Shown in pieces: positions 1 through 7,641 of a stretch of DNA of 64,000 nucleotides. The stretch's first letter is position 1. Each line of letters starts with the position of its first letter. The translations under genes and the position numbers were made by a program. Source of the stretch: Achromobacter mucicolens (GTDB lineage Bacteria; Pseudomonadota; Gammaproteobacteria; Burkholderiales; Burkholderiaceae_B); contig NZ_CADIJP010000019.1 of the NCBI RefSeq assembly GCF_902859725.1, positions 61,176 to 125,175 of the forward strand, read 5' to 3'. The notes under the pieces are model-generated. The model was not told where the DNA came from. It worked only from the letters and a program-made list of their open reading frames with translations, and did not search any database.

Positions 1-798
1 GGTCTTCAAGAGCGCCTTGGACCACGGACCCAGCGCCACCACGAGCCGGTCGGCGGACAGGGATTCGGACGTCGTTGCCCCGTTCACGATCCACGACGCG
101 CCGTCGCGGCGGATGCCGCGGGCGTCCAGCCGCCGGAATTGGCCGCCTTCGCGGCGGTAGAGGTCGGCGTAGGCCGCCACGACCTCGTGCGGATCGTCGA
201 CCGAATACGATCCCTGGATCCACAACGCGCGGTGAAAGATCGGCGACAGCGCGGGCTCGGCTTCGGCCAGTGCCGCGGGGTCCAGTTCCTGCGTGGGCAC
301 GTCATACTGAGCGAACGTGCGGCGCGCCAGCGCGCTGGCCTGCCACGCCTGCGCCGAGCGGTACAGGAAGATCCACCCGGTGTCGCGCAGCCGGTGGCGC
401 GCGCCGCTTTGGTCCAGCAGCTTCAGGTGCTCGGGCGCGGATAGCCGGATCAGGCCGTCCAGCGCCCGCGCGGTTTCCTGGAAAACGGCCGGCCGCGCGC
501 TCATCAGAAAGCGCGCCGCCCAGCCCAGGTTCGCCGCCAGATACGGCCAGCGGTAGCGGAACTGGACCGTGTCGTTCTTCAAGAGGCGCGGCAGTTGCTT
601 CCATAGCCCCGGATGATTGAAGGGCATGAGGGAACTGCGGGCCAGCACGCCGGCGTTGCCCAGCGACGTTTCCATGCCCGGTTCCTGGCGGTCGACAAGC
701 AGGACCTTCATGCCGCGACGGCGCAGTTCCAGCGCGCAGCAGACGCCGACGATGCCCGCGCCCAGCACGATGACGTGATTGCCCATGTCGATTTTCAT
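1..798 (-). CDS. DadA-like FAD-dependent oxidoreductase, 3' end outside window
   Basis: Partial gene: the start at 798 is inside the window and the C-terminus lies beyond base 1. The 266 visible residues begin MKIDMGNHVIVLGAGIVGVC, a Rossmann dinucleotide-binding GxGxxG motif followed by an acidic residue at the end of the second strand (LLVDRQEPG). SLGNAGVL follows, as in the DAO/DadA family of D-amino-acid dehydrogenases and related amine oxidoreductases. The ATG overlaps the stop of the upstream FAD gene (ATGA), so the two are probably translationally coupled. Its place behind a spermidine-synthase-like gene suggests oxidation of a polyamine- or amino-acid-derived amine, but the substrate is an inference. 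A second in-frame ATG four codons later is an alternative start. Confidence 0.85.
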   Translation of the reverse strand, partial: MKIDMGNHVIVLGAGIVGVCCALELRRRGMKVLLVDRQEPGMETSLGNAGVLARSSLMPFNHPGLWKQLPRLLKNDTVQFRYRWPYLAANLGWAARFLMSARPAVFQETARALDGLIRLSAPEHLKLLDQSGARHRLRDTGWIFLYRSAQAWQASALARRTFAQYDVPTQELDPAALAEAEPALSPIFHRALWIQGSYSVDDPHEVVAAYADLYRREGGQFRRLDARGIRRDGASWIVNGATTSESLSADRLVVALGPWSKALLKT

Positions 799-2438
799 CC
801 TTGTTCGTGGTGGCCCAGGATACGCCCTGCCGCCTTGACGCCCCACCATGAGGCTTCTTCGAAGACCGAATACCCAGACAGGTCGGCGTGCGCAAACAAC
901 ACCGGGCCATCGACCGCGCGCAGCGCGGCCAGGCCCGGATTGGACAGGTAGCCGCAGACCGGCGAGGCCATCGCGTGGCCGCGCACCGTGATCTCAAGCT
1001 GGCGGGCGCTGCGCCAGAATTCCTTGCCGTACGCCGCAACCAGATCCGCCGCGGCGATGTCGCGCAGATCCTGCGGGCTGGCGCGCGTCAGCCAGTCGCG
1101 CGCCGCCTGGGGCGTCTGGCCGCTTAGCGCGTGATACGCCGTGAACACGCTGCGCGGCGTGCGCGCCACGCGCAGCAGCTGGTGGGTGGACACGACATAA
1201 CCCAGCGCCTGGCCTTCGTAGACCACGTTGTCCCAAGACAGGGGCTCGCCGGGCGCTTCGAGCGGGTAGCCGTCCATGACGAAGTTCGACACCATCCAGG
1301 CCGCGTGCGGGGCGGTGTGCACGGCCGGGTCGTAGCCATACGCCCGCAGGTCGGGCAGCAGGCGCTGCGCGACGAAAAGCGGCATGGCGCACACCGTGCG
1401 GCGCGTCTGCACGGCATAGGCGCTGGCGGCGCCGTCCGGCGAGTCCTTCACGCACAGGACCCGCGGGCCGGCGGGCAGTTCGTCGATGCGCATCGCCGTG
1501 CCTTGCAGCAGCCAGCCGGTGTGGCCGAGCTGCCTGGTGATGGCGTCCCGCATGCGGTCGGCCAGCACGGCCAGGCCGCCCGGCCACGTCAGCACGGCGC
1601 CTTCGCCGGCGTTGGCGGCATGGCCGTCGCGGCTGGCAAAGTAGTGCAGGCCGGCCCACGCCGACACCTCGTCGTGCCGCGCGCCGTAGTCGTCGCGGCA
1701 GCAGTAGTTCAGATACCAGTGCAGCGCGGGCGAGGTATAGCCCTCTTGCGTCAGCCACGCCTTGAACGTCAGGCCATCCAGCGCGCGCCAGGCCGGATCG
1801 CGCGAGGACATTTCCAGCGGGATGCAGAACACCTTGCGGCCGTCGTTGCCGACCTGCGTGCGCAGTTGATCGATCAGCGCCAGAAAGCGCCGGTGCTGCG
1901 CGGCGTCGGCATCGGGCACGCCCGTCATGGGCAACAGGCCTTCCTCCCAGCGCCCGTTGCGCAGCAGTCTTTCCTGCGGCGAATGCACGAGAACCGCCTC
2001 GTCGTAGTAGGGACGGGTGTCGCCCGCGCCGTGTTCGATGATGCCGAAGTCGGCCAGCATCTCGCGCACGTGGGTCGAGGCCAGCGACGGCAGCGGCAGG
2101 TAATGCGCGCCCAGCGGGTAGTCCAGGCCGTCGCGCTGTCCTGCCGCGGCATTGCCCGCAAATTCTGGGCCCTGTACCACGACAAAATCGGTGAAGCCCT
2201 CGCGCGCCAGCTTCCAGGCGCAGGACAGGCCAGCGACGCCAGCGCCCAGAATGGCGACCTGGTGCTGCCGGGTGCCCGTCGGATGCGGCAGGGCCGCCTT
2301 GTCGCGCAACGCGTGGCCGGCCTGCATGCCCGGGTAGTGCACGTCCGGCGTCGTCTCGACGACGCGCGATCGCCAGTAGCCAACCGAACCTGCGGCGGCG
2401 GCCGTGGCAGCGCCCAGGAGGAAGCTGCGCCGACGCAT
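795..2438 (-). CDS. Tat-exported FAD-dependent amine-oxidase-like protein
   Basis: A 547-aa protein. The N-terminus MRRRSFLLGAATAAAAG is a twin-arginine type signal (RRxFL followed by an alanine-rich stretch), so the folded flavoprotein is probably exported. The FAD-binding motif is at about residues 65-85 (VAILGAGVAGLSCAWKLAREG), consistent with the NAD(P)-binding Rossmann/flavin amine oxidase superfamily. A C-terminal FAD-contact region (GPVLFAHADLSGYSVFEEA) is also visible. Its start codon overlaps the stop of the aminopropyltransferase-like gene by one base and its own stop overlaps the DadA-like start, so the three form one tightly coupled leftward operon. Family membership is clear. That the substrate is a polyamine is inferred only from context. 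Confidence 0.85.
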   Translation of the reverse strand: MRRRSFLLGAATAAAAGSVGYWRSRVVETTPDVHYPGMQAGHALRDKAALPHPTGTRQHQVAILGAGVAGLSCAWKLAREGFTDFVVVQGPEFAGNAAAGQRDGLDYPLGAHYLPLPSLASTHVREMLADFGIIEHGAGDTRPYYDEAVLVHSPQERLLRNGRWEEGLLPMTGVPDADAAQHRRFLALIDQLRTQVGNDGRKVFCIPLEMSSRDPAWRALDGLTFKAWLTQEGYTSPALHWYLNYCCRDDYGARHDEVSAWAGLHYFASRDGHAANAGEGAVLTWPGGLAVLADRMRDAITRQLGHTGWLLQGTAMRIDELPAGPRVLCVKDSPDGAASAYAVQTRRTVCAMPLFVAQRLLPDLRAYGYDPAVHTAPHAAWMVSNFVMDGYPLEAPGEPLSWDNVVYEGQALGYVVSTHQLLRVARTPRSVFTAYHALSGQTPQAARDWLTRASPQDLRDIAAADLVAAYGKEFWRSARQLEITVRGHAMASPVCGYLSNPGLAALRAVDGPVLFAHADLSGYSVFEEASWWGVKAAGRILGHHEQG

Positions 2439-3949
2439 CAGCGGATGACCTTGCGCCAGTCCTCGTCGAAATAGCGCACGAGAGATTGTTCGTTCAGGCG
2501 GTTCGGCGGCATGGCCAGCGCCGGCATGTCGGCGGGAAAATGAAAGAGCGCGCGCACGGTGACGGCGTCCAGGTAGCGCGTGGCCACCGTGATCTTCTCG
2601 GGCGGCGCGTAGTCGCGGCGCTTGCTGGCCAGGATGAAGCCCCAGTCGCCGAACGACGGCACGTAGGTGTGATACGGCCAGGTGTTCAGGCCGGCTTCCT
2701 TGAGCGTCGCGTCCACGCTCCAGAACGAGCGCGGGGCAAAGTAGGGCGAGGTGGACTGCACGACCATGTAGCCGTTTTCGGCCAGGTGCCGCGCCATCAG
2801 GTGGTAGACCGGCACGGAATACAGCCGGCCCAGGCCGAAGTTGGACGGATCGGGAAAGTCCACCACGATGAAGTCGTACACCTGGGCGTGGGACTCCAGC
2901 CAGCGGCCGGCGTCGTCATTGATGACGGTGACGCGCGGGTCCTTGAGCGAACCTTCGTTCAGCTTGACCAGCGGCTCGGAACGCGAAAACAGGTTCGTCA
3001 TGGCCGGGTCCAGGTCCACCAGCGTGACGTGCTCGACGTGTTTGTACTTGAGGATCTCGCGCACGGCCAGGCCGTCGCCGCCGCCCAGCACCAGCACGTT
3101 GCGCGCCCAGGGCAGCGCCTGCAGGCCCGGATGCACCAGCGATTCGTGATAGCGGTGTTCGTCGCGCGACGAGAACTGCAGGTTGCCGTTGATGTACAGG
3201 CGCAGGTCGTCGTGCCAGCGCGTCACGGCCAGGCGCTGATACTGCGTGGTCTCCGCGTGGATCACGTCGTCGCCGTACAGGCCTTTTTCGGCCCAGGCGG
3301 TCATGCTGCCGGAATAGACGAACCCCAATCCCAGGATGCCGATCACCACACCAGCGCGCACGGCCTTTTCGCCGGGGCGGCTGACTTCGGCACGGAACAG
3401 CCACGTGGTCCAGAGCGCCACGCTGGCGTTCAGGATGCCAAAGAGAAAGCTGGTGCGCAGTAACCCCAGCTTGGGCGCGAGCAGCAGGGGGAACACCAGG
3501 GACACCGCCAGCGCGCCCAGGTAGTCAAAGGTCAAAACGCGGCTGACGATTTCACGGAATTCCGCCTTGCGCTGGTTGAACACGCGCATCACCAGCGGGA
3601 TCTCCATGCCCACCATCAACCCGATGATGAAGACGCCCACATACAGGGCCGCGCGAAAGGGCGCGGACAGCCACGCGAACACCAGGAACAGCACCGCGGC
3701 CGAGACGCCGCCCAGCAGCGCCACCAGCAACTCGACGTCGATGAAGCGATTCAGAACGTCTTCGTCTCTTACATATTTTGACAACCACGAACCGATGCCC
3801 ATGGCGAAGAGATAGCAGCCGATCACCGACGAGAACTGGAGGATCGAATCCCCAAGCAAATAGCTGGCGAGCGCGCTGCTGATGAGCTCGTAGCCCAAGC
3901 CGCAGGACGCGACGATCAGTACCGAAAGAATGAGAACGCGGTCGCGCAT
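2438..3949 (-). CDS. Membrane-anchored spermidine synthase-like aminopropyltransferase
   Basis: A 503-aa protein with two parts. Residues 1 to about 215 carry six or seven hydrophobic segments. The C-terminal half is a spermidine synthase (SpeE) fold with QYQRLAVTRW, GNLQFSSRDEHRYHE, the SAM-binding GGGDGLAVREIL, acidic VDLDP and the catalytic-loop equivalent DFPDPSNFGLGRLYS. This is the membrane-fused SpeE family, not the soluble enzyme. An upstream ATG at 4039 is in frame but would run into the divergent DUF350 gene and its promoter, so the start at 3949 (MRDRVLIL) is preferred. SpeD on the opposite arm could supply decarboxylated SAM, so both halves of spermidine synthesis lie in one cassette. 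Product identity and acceptor are not proven. Confidence 0.9.
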   Translation of the reverse strand: MRDRVLILSVLIVASCGLGYELISSALASYLLGDSILQFSSVIGCYLFAMGIGSWLSKYVRDEDVLNRFIDVELLVALLGGVSAAVLFLVFAWLSAPFRAALYVGVFIIGLMVGMEIPLVMRVFNQRKAEFREIVSRVLTFDYLGALAVSLVFPLLLAPKLGLLRTSFLFGILNASVALWTTWLFRAEVSRPGEKAVRAGVVIGILGLGFVYSGSMTAWAEKGLYGDDVIHAETTQYQRLAVTRWHDDLRLYINGNLQFSSRDEHRYHESLVHPGLQALPWARNVLVLGGGDGLAVREILKYKHVEHVTLVDLDPAMTNLFSRSEPLVKLNEGSLKDPRVTVINDDAGRWLESHAQVYDFIVVDFPDPSNFGLGRLYSVPVYHLMARHLAENGYMVVQSTSPYFAPRSFWSVDATLKEAGLNTWPYHTYVPSFGDWGFILASKRRDYAPPEKITVATRYLDAVTVRALFHFPADMPALAMPPNRLNEQSLVRYFDEDWRKVIR

Positions 3950-3975
3950 AGGGAGTCCGAGCCAAAAAATGCGTT

Positions 3976-4007
3976 CGCAGTATATCGAACGCGACGTATA
4001 TACTGCG
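3976..4007. promoter_or_regulatory. Inverted repeat between the two divergent polyamine-cassette arms
   Basis: CGCAGTATAT at 3976-3985 and ATATACTGCG at 3998-4007 are perfect 10-bp inverted copies separated by 12 bases. They sit in the 77-bp gap between the divergent starts at 3949 and 4027. The AT-rich TATAT cores could also be the -10 elements of the two promoters. The symmetry and position suggest one dimeric regulator controlling both arms. No regulator gene lies next to it, so the binding protein is unknown. Confidence 0.6.
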
Positions 4008-4026
4008 CGCAATTGGGAGGCTGGCA

Positions 4027-4425
4027 ATGGGAGAAGCAATGCATCCGGCGGTGACCTATCTGATCTACATCGTTTCAGCGCTCATCATGCTGGGCGTTTT
4101 CACGGCGGTCTACACCGCCGTCACGCACTACAAGGAATTCGACCTCATCCGCGAGGGCAACATCGCCGCCGCCCTGTCCTATGGCGGCGCGCTGGTCGGT
4201 TTCAGCCTGACCCTGTGTTCCAGCATCGCGGTCCACGCCAGCTTCGTCATGTTCGTGGTGTGGGGCGTGGCGGCGATGATCGTGCAGATCGTCGTGTACG
4301 CCGTCGTGTCCAAGGCCATAAGGGGCATGACCGACGCCATCGCGGAAAACAACATCGCCATGGGCGGCCTGATCGGCGCGATCTCGCTGGCGGCCGGCAT
4401 CGTCAACGCCGCCTGCCTGACCTGA
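4027..4425 (+). CDS. DUF350 (YjfL-type) integral membrane protein
   Basis: A 132-aa, strongly hydrophobic protein with four predicted membrane segments, at about residues 8-30, 45-68, 72-94 and 108-130. It has the DUF350/YjfL layout of two similar two-helix halves; NIAAALSYGGALVGFSLTL and NNIAMGGLIGAISLAAGI are the repeated halves. The start at 4027 is supported by GGGAGG at 4015-4020, six bases upstream. DUF350 proteins recur beside PspA- and SPFH-type membrane-stress proteins and polyamine-modifying enzymes. Here it is first in the rightward operon, followed by an SPFH protein. Biochemical function is unknown. Confidence 0.85.
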   Translation: MGEAMHPAVTYLIYIVSALIMLGVFTAVYTAVTHYKEFDLIREGNIAAALSYGGALVGFSLTLCSSIAVHASFVMFVVWGVAAMIVQIVVYAVVSKAIRGMTDAIAENNIAMGGLIGAISLAAGIVNAACLT

Positions 4426-4464
4426 GCGCGGCGCGCAATCCCCGATCTGACAGGAGGACTTTCC

Positions 4465-5517
4465 ATGAGTCTCGGTTCATTCATTCGCAAGCAGTTCATC
4501 GACATCCTGCAATGGAACGAGGATCGCGACGGCGTGCTCGCCTGGCGCCATCCGATGCAGGATTTCGAAATCCAGTACGGCGCCAGCCTGACCGTGCGGG
4601 AATCGCAGATGGCGGTGTTCGTCAACGAAGGCAAGGTGGCCGACGTGTTCGGCCCCGGCATGTACAAGCTGACGACGCAGACGCTGCCGATCCTGACCTA
4701 CCTGAAGAACTGGGACAAGCTGTTCGAGTCGCCCTTCAAGTCGGACGTCATCTTCTTCAGCACGCGCCTGCAGCTGGGCCGGCGCTGGGGCACGGCCCAG
4801 CCGGTGACGCTGCGCGACAGCGAGTTCGGCATGGTGCGCCTGCGCGCCTTCGGCGTGTATTCGTACCAGATCTCCGATCCTGGCAAGTTCTATCGAGAAA
4901 TCAGCGGCACGCGCGATGTGTACACGGTGGACGACCTGGAGGCGCAGCTGCGCAACATGGTCGTGGCCGCCATGACGACCGCCCTGGGCAGTTCCAAGGT
5001 GCCATTCCTGGATATCGCCGGCAACCAGGGGCTGATGTCGCAAAGCATCGCCGAGCAACTGGCGCCCGTGTTCGACCGCTATGGCGTCAAGCTGGACAAC
5101 TTCACGGTCGAGAACGTGTCGCTGCCCGAAGAACTGCAAAAGGCGCTGGACACCCGGATCTCGATGGGCATGGCCGGCGACCTGGGCAAGTTCACGCAGT
5201 ACCAGACCGCGACGTCGATTCCGCTGGCGGCCCAGAACGAAGGCGGCATCGCGGGCATCGGCGCGGGCCTGGCCGCGGGCGCGGCGCTTGGCCAGACGAT
5301 GGCGCAGGGCCTGGGCGCGGCGCAAGGCCAGCCGCAGCAATCCCCGCAGCAACCCGCCCCGCAGCAGGCGCAGCAACCGGCGCAGCCGGCCCAACCCGCG
5401 CAGGCCGATCCGGTCCAGCGCCTGCAGCAATTGAAAGACCTGCTGGACAAGGGCCTCATCACGGCGGCGGATTACGATTCGGCCAAGGCCGAAGTGCTGA
5501 AGAAACTCACCAGTTAA
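4465..5517 (+). CDS. SPFH/Band-7 (virion-core-like, YdjI family) protein with C-terminal SHOCT domain
   Basis: A 350-aa protein. Residues 1 to about 240 are the SPFH-type fold seen in the 'SPFH domain/virion core protein' family (QDFEIQYGASLTVRESQMAVFVNEGKV begins it; VENVSLPEELQKALDTR ends it). A glycine/alanine hinge and a Gln/Pro-rich linker (about 270-310) follow. The last 30 residues (LQQLKDLLDKGLITAADYD onward) form a SHOCT-like oligomerisation domain. There is no signal peptide, so it is probably a cytoplasmic, membrane-associated scaffold. It lies 39 bp downstream of DUF350 and 6 bp upstream of the DUF4178 gene, preceded by a good AGGAGG-like site at about 4452. Family assignment is confident; its role in membrane organisation is inferred. 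Confidence 0.85.
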   Translation: MSLGSFIRKQFIDILQWNEDRDGVLAWRHPMQDFEIQYGASLTVRESQMAVFVNEGKVADVFGPGMYKLTTQTLPILTYLKNWDKLFESPFKSDVIFFSTRLQLGRRWGTAQPVTLRDSEFGMVRLRAFGVYSYQISDPGKFYREISGTRDVYTVDDLEAQLRNMVVAAMTTALGSSKVPFLDIAGNQGLMSQSIAEQLAPVFDRYGVKLDNFTVENVSLPEELQKALDTRISMGMAGDLGKFTQYQTATSIPLAAQNEGGIAGIGAGLAAGAALGQTMAQGLGAAQGQPQQSPQQPAPQQAQQPAQPAQPAQADPVQRLQQLKDLLDKGLITAADYDSAKAEVLKKLTS

Positions 5518-5523
5518 GGCGCC

Positions 5524-6999
5524 ATGCAGCAGGTTCTGTGTCCGCAGTGCGGCGCCCCAGTCAAGTTCACGTCCGCGGCCTCCGTCATGGCGGTCTGCGG
5601 CGCCTGCCGCAGCACCTTGCTCAAGGATGCCGAGTCGGTCAAGCGCATCGGCGAGGCGGCGGAGGTCCTGGAGGACTATTCGCCGCTGTGCCTGGGCGCG
5701 GCGGGCGCGCACGACGGCAAGCGCTTTGATGTCATCGGCCGCATTCAGATGCGCTTTGACGAGGGCTTCTGGAACGAGTGGTACCTGTGGTTCGAGGATG
5801 GCACGGACGGCTGGCTGTCGGACGCGTCCGGCCAGTACGCCGTCACGCGGCGGCGCAAGGCCAAGACCGCACAGGAGATGCCGGCGTTCGACAGCATTTC
5901 GCCCGGCGACGAATTCAAGCTGGATGGCCAGCGCTTCGTGGCGGCGGACGTACGCGTGAGCCAGGCCGGCGGCGCCCAGGGTGAGCTGCCCTTCGTGCCG
6001 GGCGACGGCTGGCAGGCCAAGGTGGCCGACTACCGGAGCCTGGACGCCTTTCTCACGCTCGACTATTCCGACGGTCCGCAGCCCGAGCTCTACATCGGCA
6101 AAGCGTTCGACCTGTCCGCCATGCAGGCGGGCTCGCTGCGCACCGCGGAGCAGGTCGAGGAAACGGCGGGGCGCTTTCGCGGCCAGATCAAGGCGCTGGA
6201 CTGCCCCAACTGCGGCGCGCCGATCTCGTTTGTGGCTGCCATGGCCACGAATGTGGTTTGCCCGTCATGCGCGGCGGCCGTCGATTGTTCCGGCCCCACC
6301 GCCGAGGTCATCGAAAAGGCGCGGCGTGTCGAGAAAATCCACGCCACGCTCCCGCTGGGATCGGTCGCCAAGATGGAAGGCGTGGACTACACGCTGATCG
6401 GCCTCATGAAATGCGCCGATCCCGACCCCGAAGAACCGTCCAGCTGGACCGAATACCTGCTGTTCAACGCCGCCAAGGGGTTTGTGTGGCTGGTGGAGTC
6501 GGACGAAGGCTGGGAACGCGTGCAGGTCTGCGACACCTGGCCCAGCCATAACAACGCCTCCAGCGTGCGCTGGCGCAACCGCGAATACAAAAAGCTGTAC
6601 GACTACACCTCGCGCGTGGAAATGGCGCTGGGCGCCTTCAACTGGCGCGTGAAGGTGGGCGACAGCACGCAGATCACCGATTACAAGGTCGGCACGCTGA
6701 AGCTGACCCGTGAACTGGGCGACAAGGAACTGGGCTGGTCAGCGTCGGCGCCGGTGTCGCCGGCGCAGCTGGCGCAGTGGTTCGACCGGCCGGAACTCAA
6801 CCGCCAGAAGGCCATGCGCATGTCGTCCGGCAAGGCCGCCGGGGGCTATCGCAAGTGGGCCAAGGGCGCGCTGATCGCGATGCTGTTCCTGAACTTCGGC
6901 AACATCTTCGACGGCCGCTTCATTCCGGTGCTGATTGGGATGGTGTTTCTCTGGCTTCCGGCCCTCTTGGCCGACACGCTGATGGGCGAGGACGAATAG
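5524..6999 (+). CDS. Tandem DUF4178 protein with two zinc ribbons and C-terminal membrane segments
   Basis: A 491-aa protein built as an internal duplication. Each half starts with a zinc ribbon: Cys6, Cys9, Cys25 and Cys28 in the first, and CPNCGAP...CPSC at about 226-248 in the second. Each ribbon is followed by a DUF4178 beta-rich module, recognisable by YTLIGLMKCADPDPEEPSSWTE in the second half and DVIGRIQMRFDEGFWNEWYL in the first. Two short hydrophobic helices near the C-terminus (about 448-485) probably anchor it in the inner membrane. It is followed at the next base by the 54-aa ORF, so the operon is very compact. DUF4178 has no established activity. Confidence 0.85.
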   Translation: MQQVLCPQCGAPVKFTSAASVMAVCGACRSTLLKDAESVKRIGEAAEVLEDYSPLCLGAAGAHDGKRFDVIGRIQMRFDEGFWNEWYLWFEDGTDGWLSDASGQYAVTRRRKAKTAQEMPAFDSISPGDEFKLDGQRFVAADVRVSQAGGAQGELPFVPGDGWQAKVADYRSLDAFLTLDYSDGPQPELYIGKAFDLSAMQAGSLRTAEQVEETAGRFRGQIKALDCPNCGAPISFVAAMATNVVCPSCAAAVDCSGPTAEVIEKARRVEKIHATLPLGSVAKMEGVDYTLIGLMKCADPDPEEPSSWTEYLLFNAAKGFVWLVESDEGWERVQVCDTWPSHNNASSVRWRNREYKKLYDYTSRVEMALGAFNWRVKVGDSTQITDYKVGTLKLTRELGDKELGWSASAPVSPAQLAQWFDRPELNRQKAMRMSSGKAAGGYRKWAKGALIAMLFLNFGNIFDGRFIPVLIGMVFLWLPALLADTLMGEDE

Positions 7000-7164
7000 A
7001 TGAAAGGCAAGTTGTTGTATGCCATCTACGCGGTGGTGGTCGTGCTGGCCACCACCAGCGCCAGTGCGCCGGGCACGCGCCTGGCCGGGGGCAGCAGTAG
7101 CAGCAGCTGGGGCAGCAGCTATTCGGGCGGATCGGGCTGGTCGTCGGGCGGATCCCACAAGTGA
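7000..7164 (+). CDS. Small Gly/Ser-rich membrane or secreted protein (54 aa)
   Basis: MKGKLLYAIYAVVVVLATTS begins the protein: a short basic N-terminus followed by a hydrophobic segment that could be a signal peptide or single membrane anchor. The rest is a low-complexity Gly/Ser/Trp tail. The ATG immediately follows the TAG of the DUF4178 gene with no gap, and its TGA overlaps the GTG start of speD (GTGA). Position in the operon and coding-like composition argue it is real, although it is too short for a family call. It may be the counterpart of small hydrophobic proteins found between DUF4178 and SpeD in related cassettes; that is a guess. Confidence 0.65.
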   Translation: MKGKLLYAIYAVVVVLATTSASAPGTRLAGGSSSSSWGSSYSGGSGWSSGGSHK

Positions 7165-7511
7165 CTGCCCACGCAACACCCGGCCGCCACGTGCTGGCGG
7201 ACTTTCGCGGCGTGGCGCCCAGTCTGCTGACCGACGCGCAGGCGCTGGAACGCCAGATGACCGCCGCAGCCCACGCGGCCGGCGCGCAGGTGCTGAGCGC
7301 GCATTTCCATCATTTCGGGGAAGGGGCGGGGGTCACCGGCGTCATCCTGCTCAGCGAATCCCACATCAGCATCCATTCCTGGCCCGAGCACCGCTTCGCG
7401 GCGCTGGACATTTTCATGTGCGGGGCCGCCCGGCCCGAAGACGCGCTCGATTTCCTGCGCGCCGCCCTGGCGCCCGAATCCGTCGAAGTCACGACGGTTG
7501 CCCGCGGCTAG
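7161..7511 (+). CDS. speD: S-adenosylmethionine decarboxylase proenzyme
   Basis: A 116-aa protein of the short prokaryotic SpeD (class 1B) type. The self-cleavage and active-site block is SESHISIHSWPEH, where the Ser after Glu becomes the pyruvoyl group, and the catalytic Cys lies in LDIFMCG. It makes decarboxylated SAM, the aminopropyl donor for spermidine. The start is a GTG overlapping the preceding stop, which fits translational coupling. Its partner synthase is the membrane-anchored SpeE-like protein on the opposite arm. It ends the rightward operon; modA begins 130 bp later with its own ModE site. Confidence 0.93.
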   Translation: MTAHATPGRHVLADFRGVAPSLLTDAQALERQMTAAAHAAGAQVLSAHFHHFGEGAGVTGVILLSESHISIHSWPEHRFAALDIFMCGAARPEDALDFLRAALAPESVEVTTVARG

Positions 7512-7584
7512 AAGGCGGCCCTTCAGGCTGGCCTTGATTATTCCTTGATATTTCATAAATGCCTCCTGCGGCAAAATTGACGAG

Positions 7585-7608
7585 CGTTATATACCTGGAT
7601 ATATTTCG
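7585..7608 (+). promoter_or_regulatory. ModE-type operator upstream of modA
   Basis: CGTTATATA (7585-7593), a 6-base spacer, then TATATTTCG (7600-7608) gives an inverted repeat matching the known ModE box pattern (CGnTATATA-N6-TATATnnCG) with two imperfect positions. It lies 33 bp before the chosen modA start, a location suited to molybdate-dependent repression. It also argues against the upstream ATG at 7609, which would directly abut the operator. Confidence 0.8.
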
Positions 7609-7641
7609 ATGCCGAATCGTTGGTTTCCACAGGAGAAGGAC

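Noticed and set aside
3930-5729. 599-aa plus-strand ORF over DUF350 and SPFH genes
   Set aside because: Out of frame with two well-recognised proteins; Arg/Gly/His-rich low-information translation.
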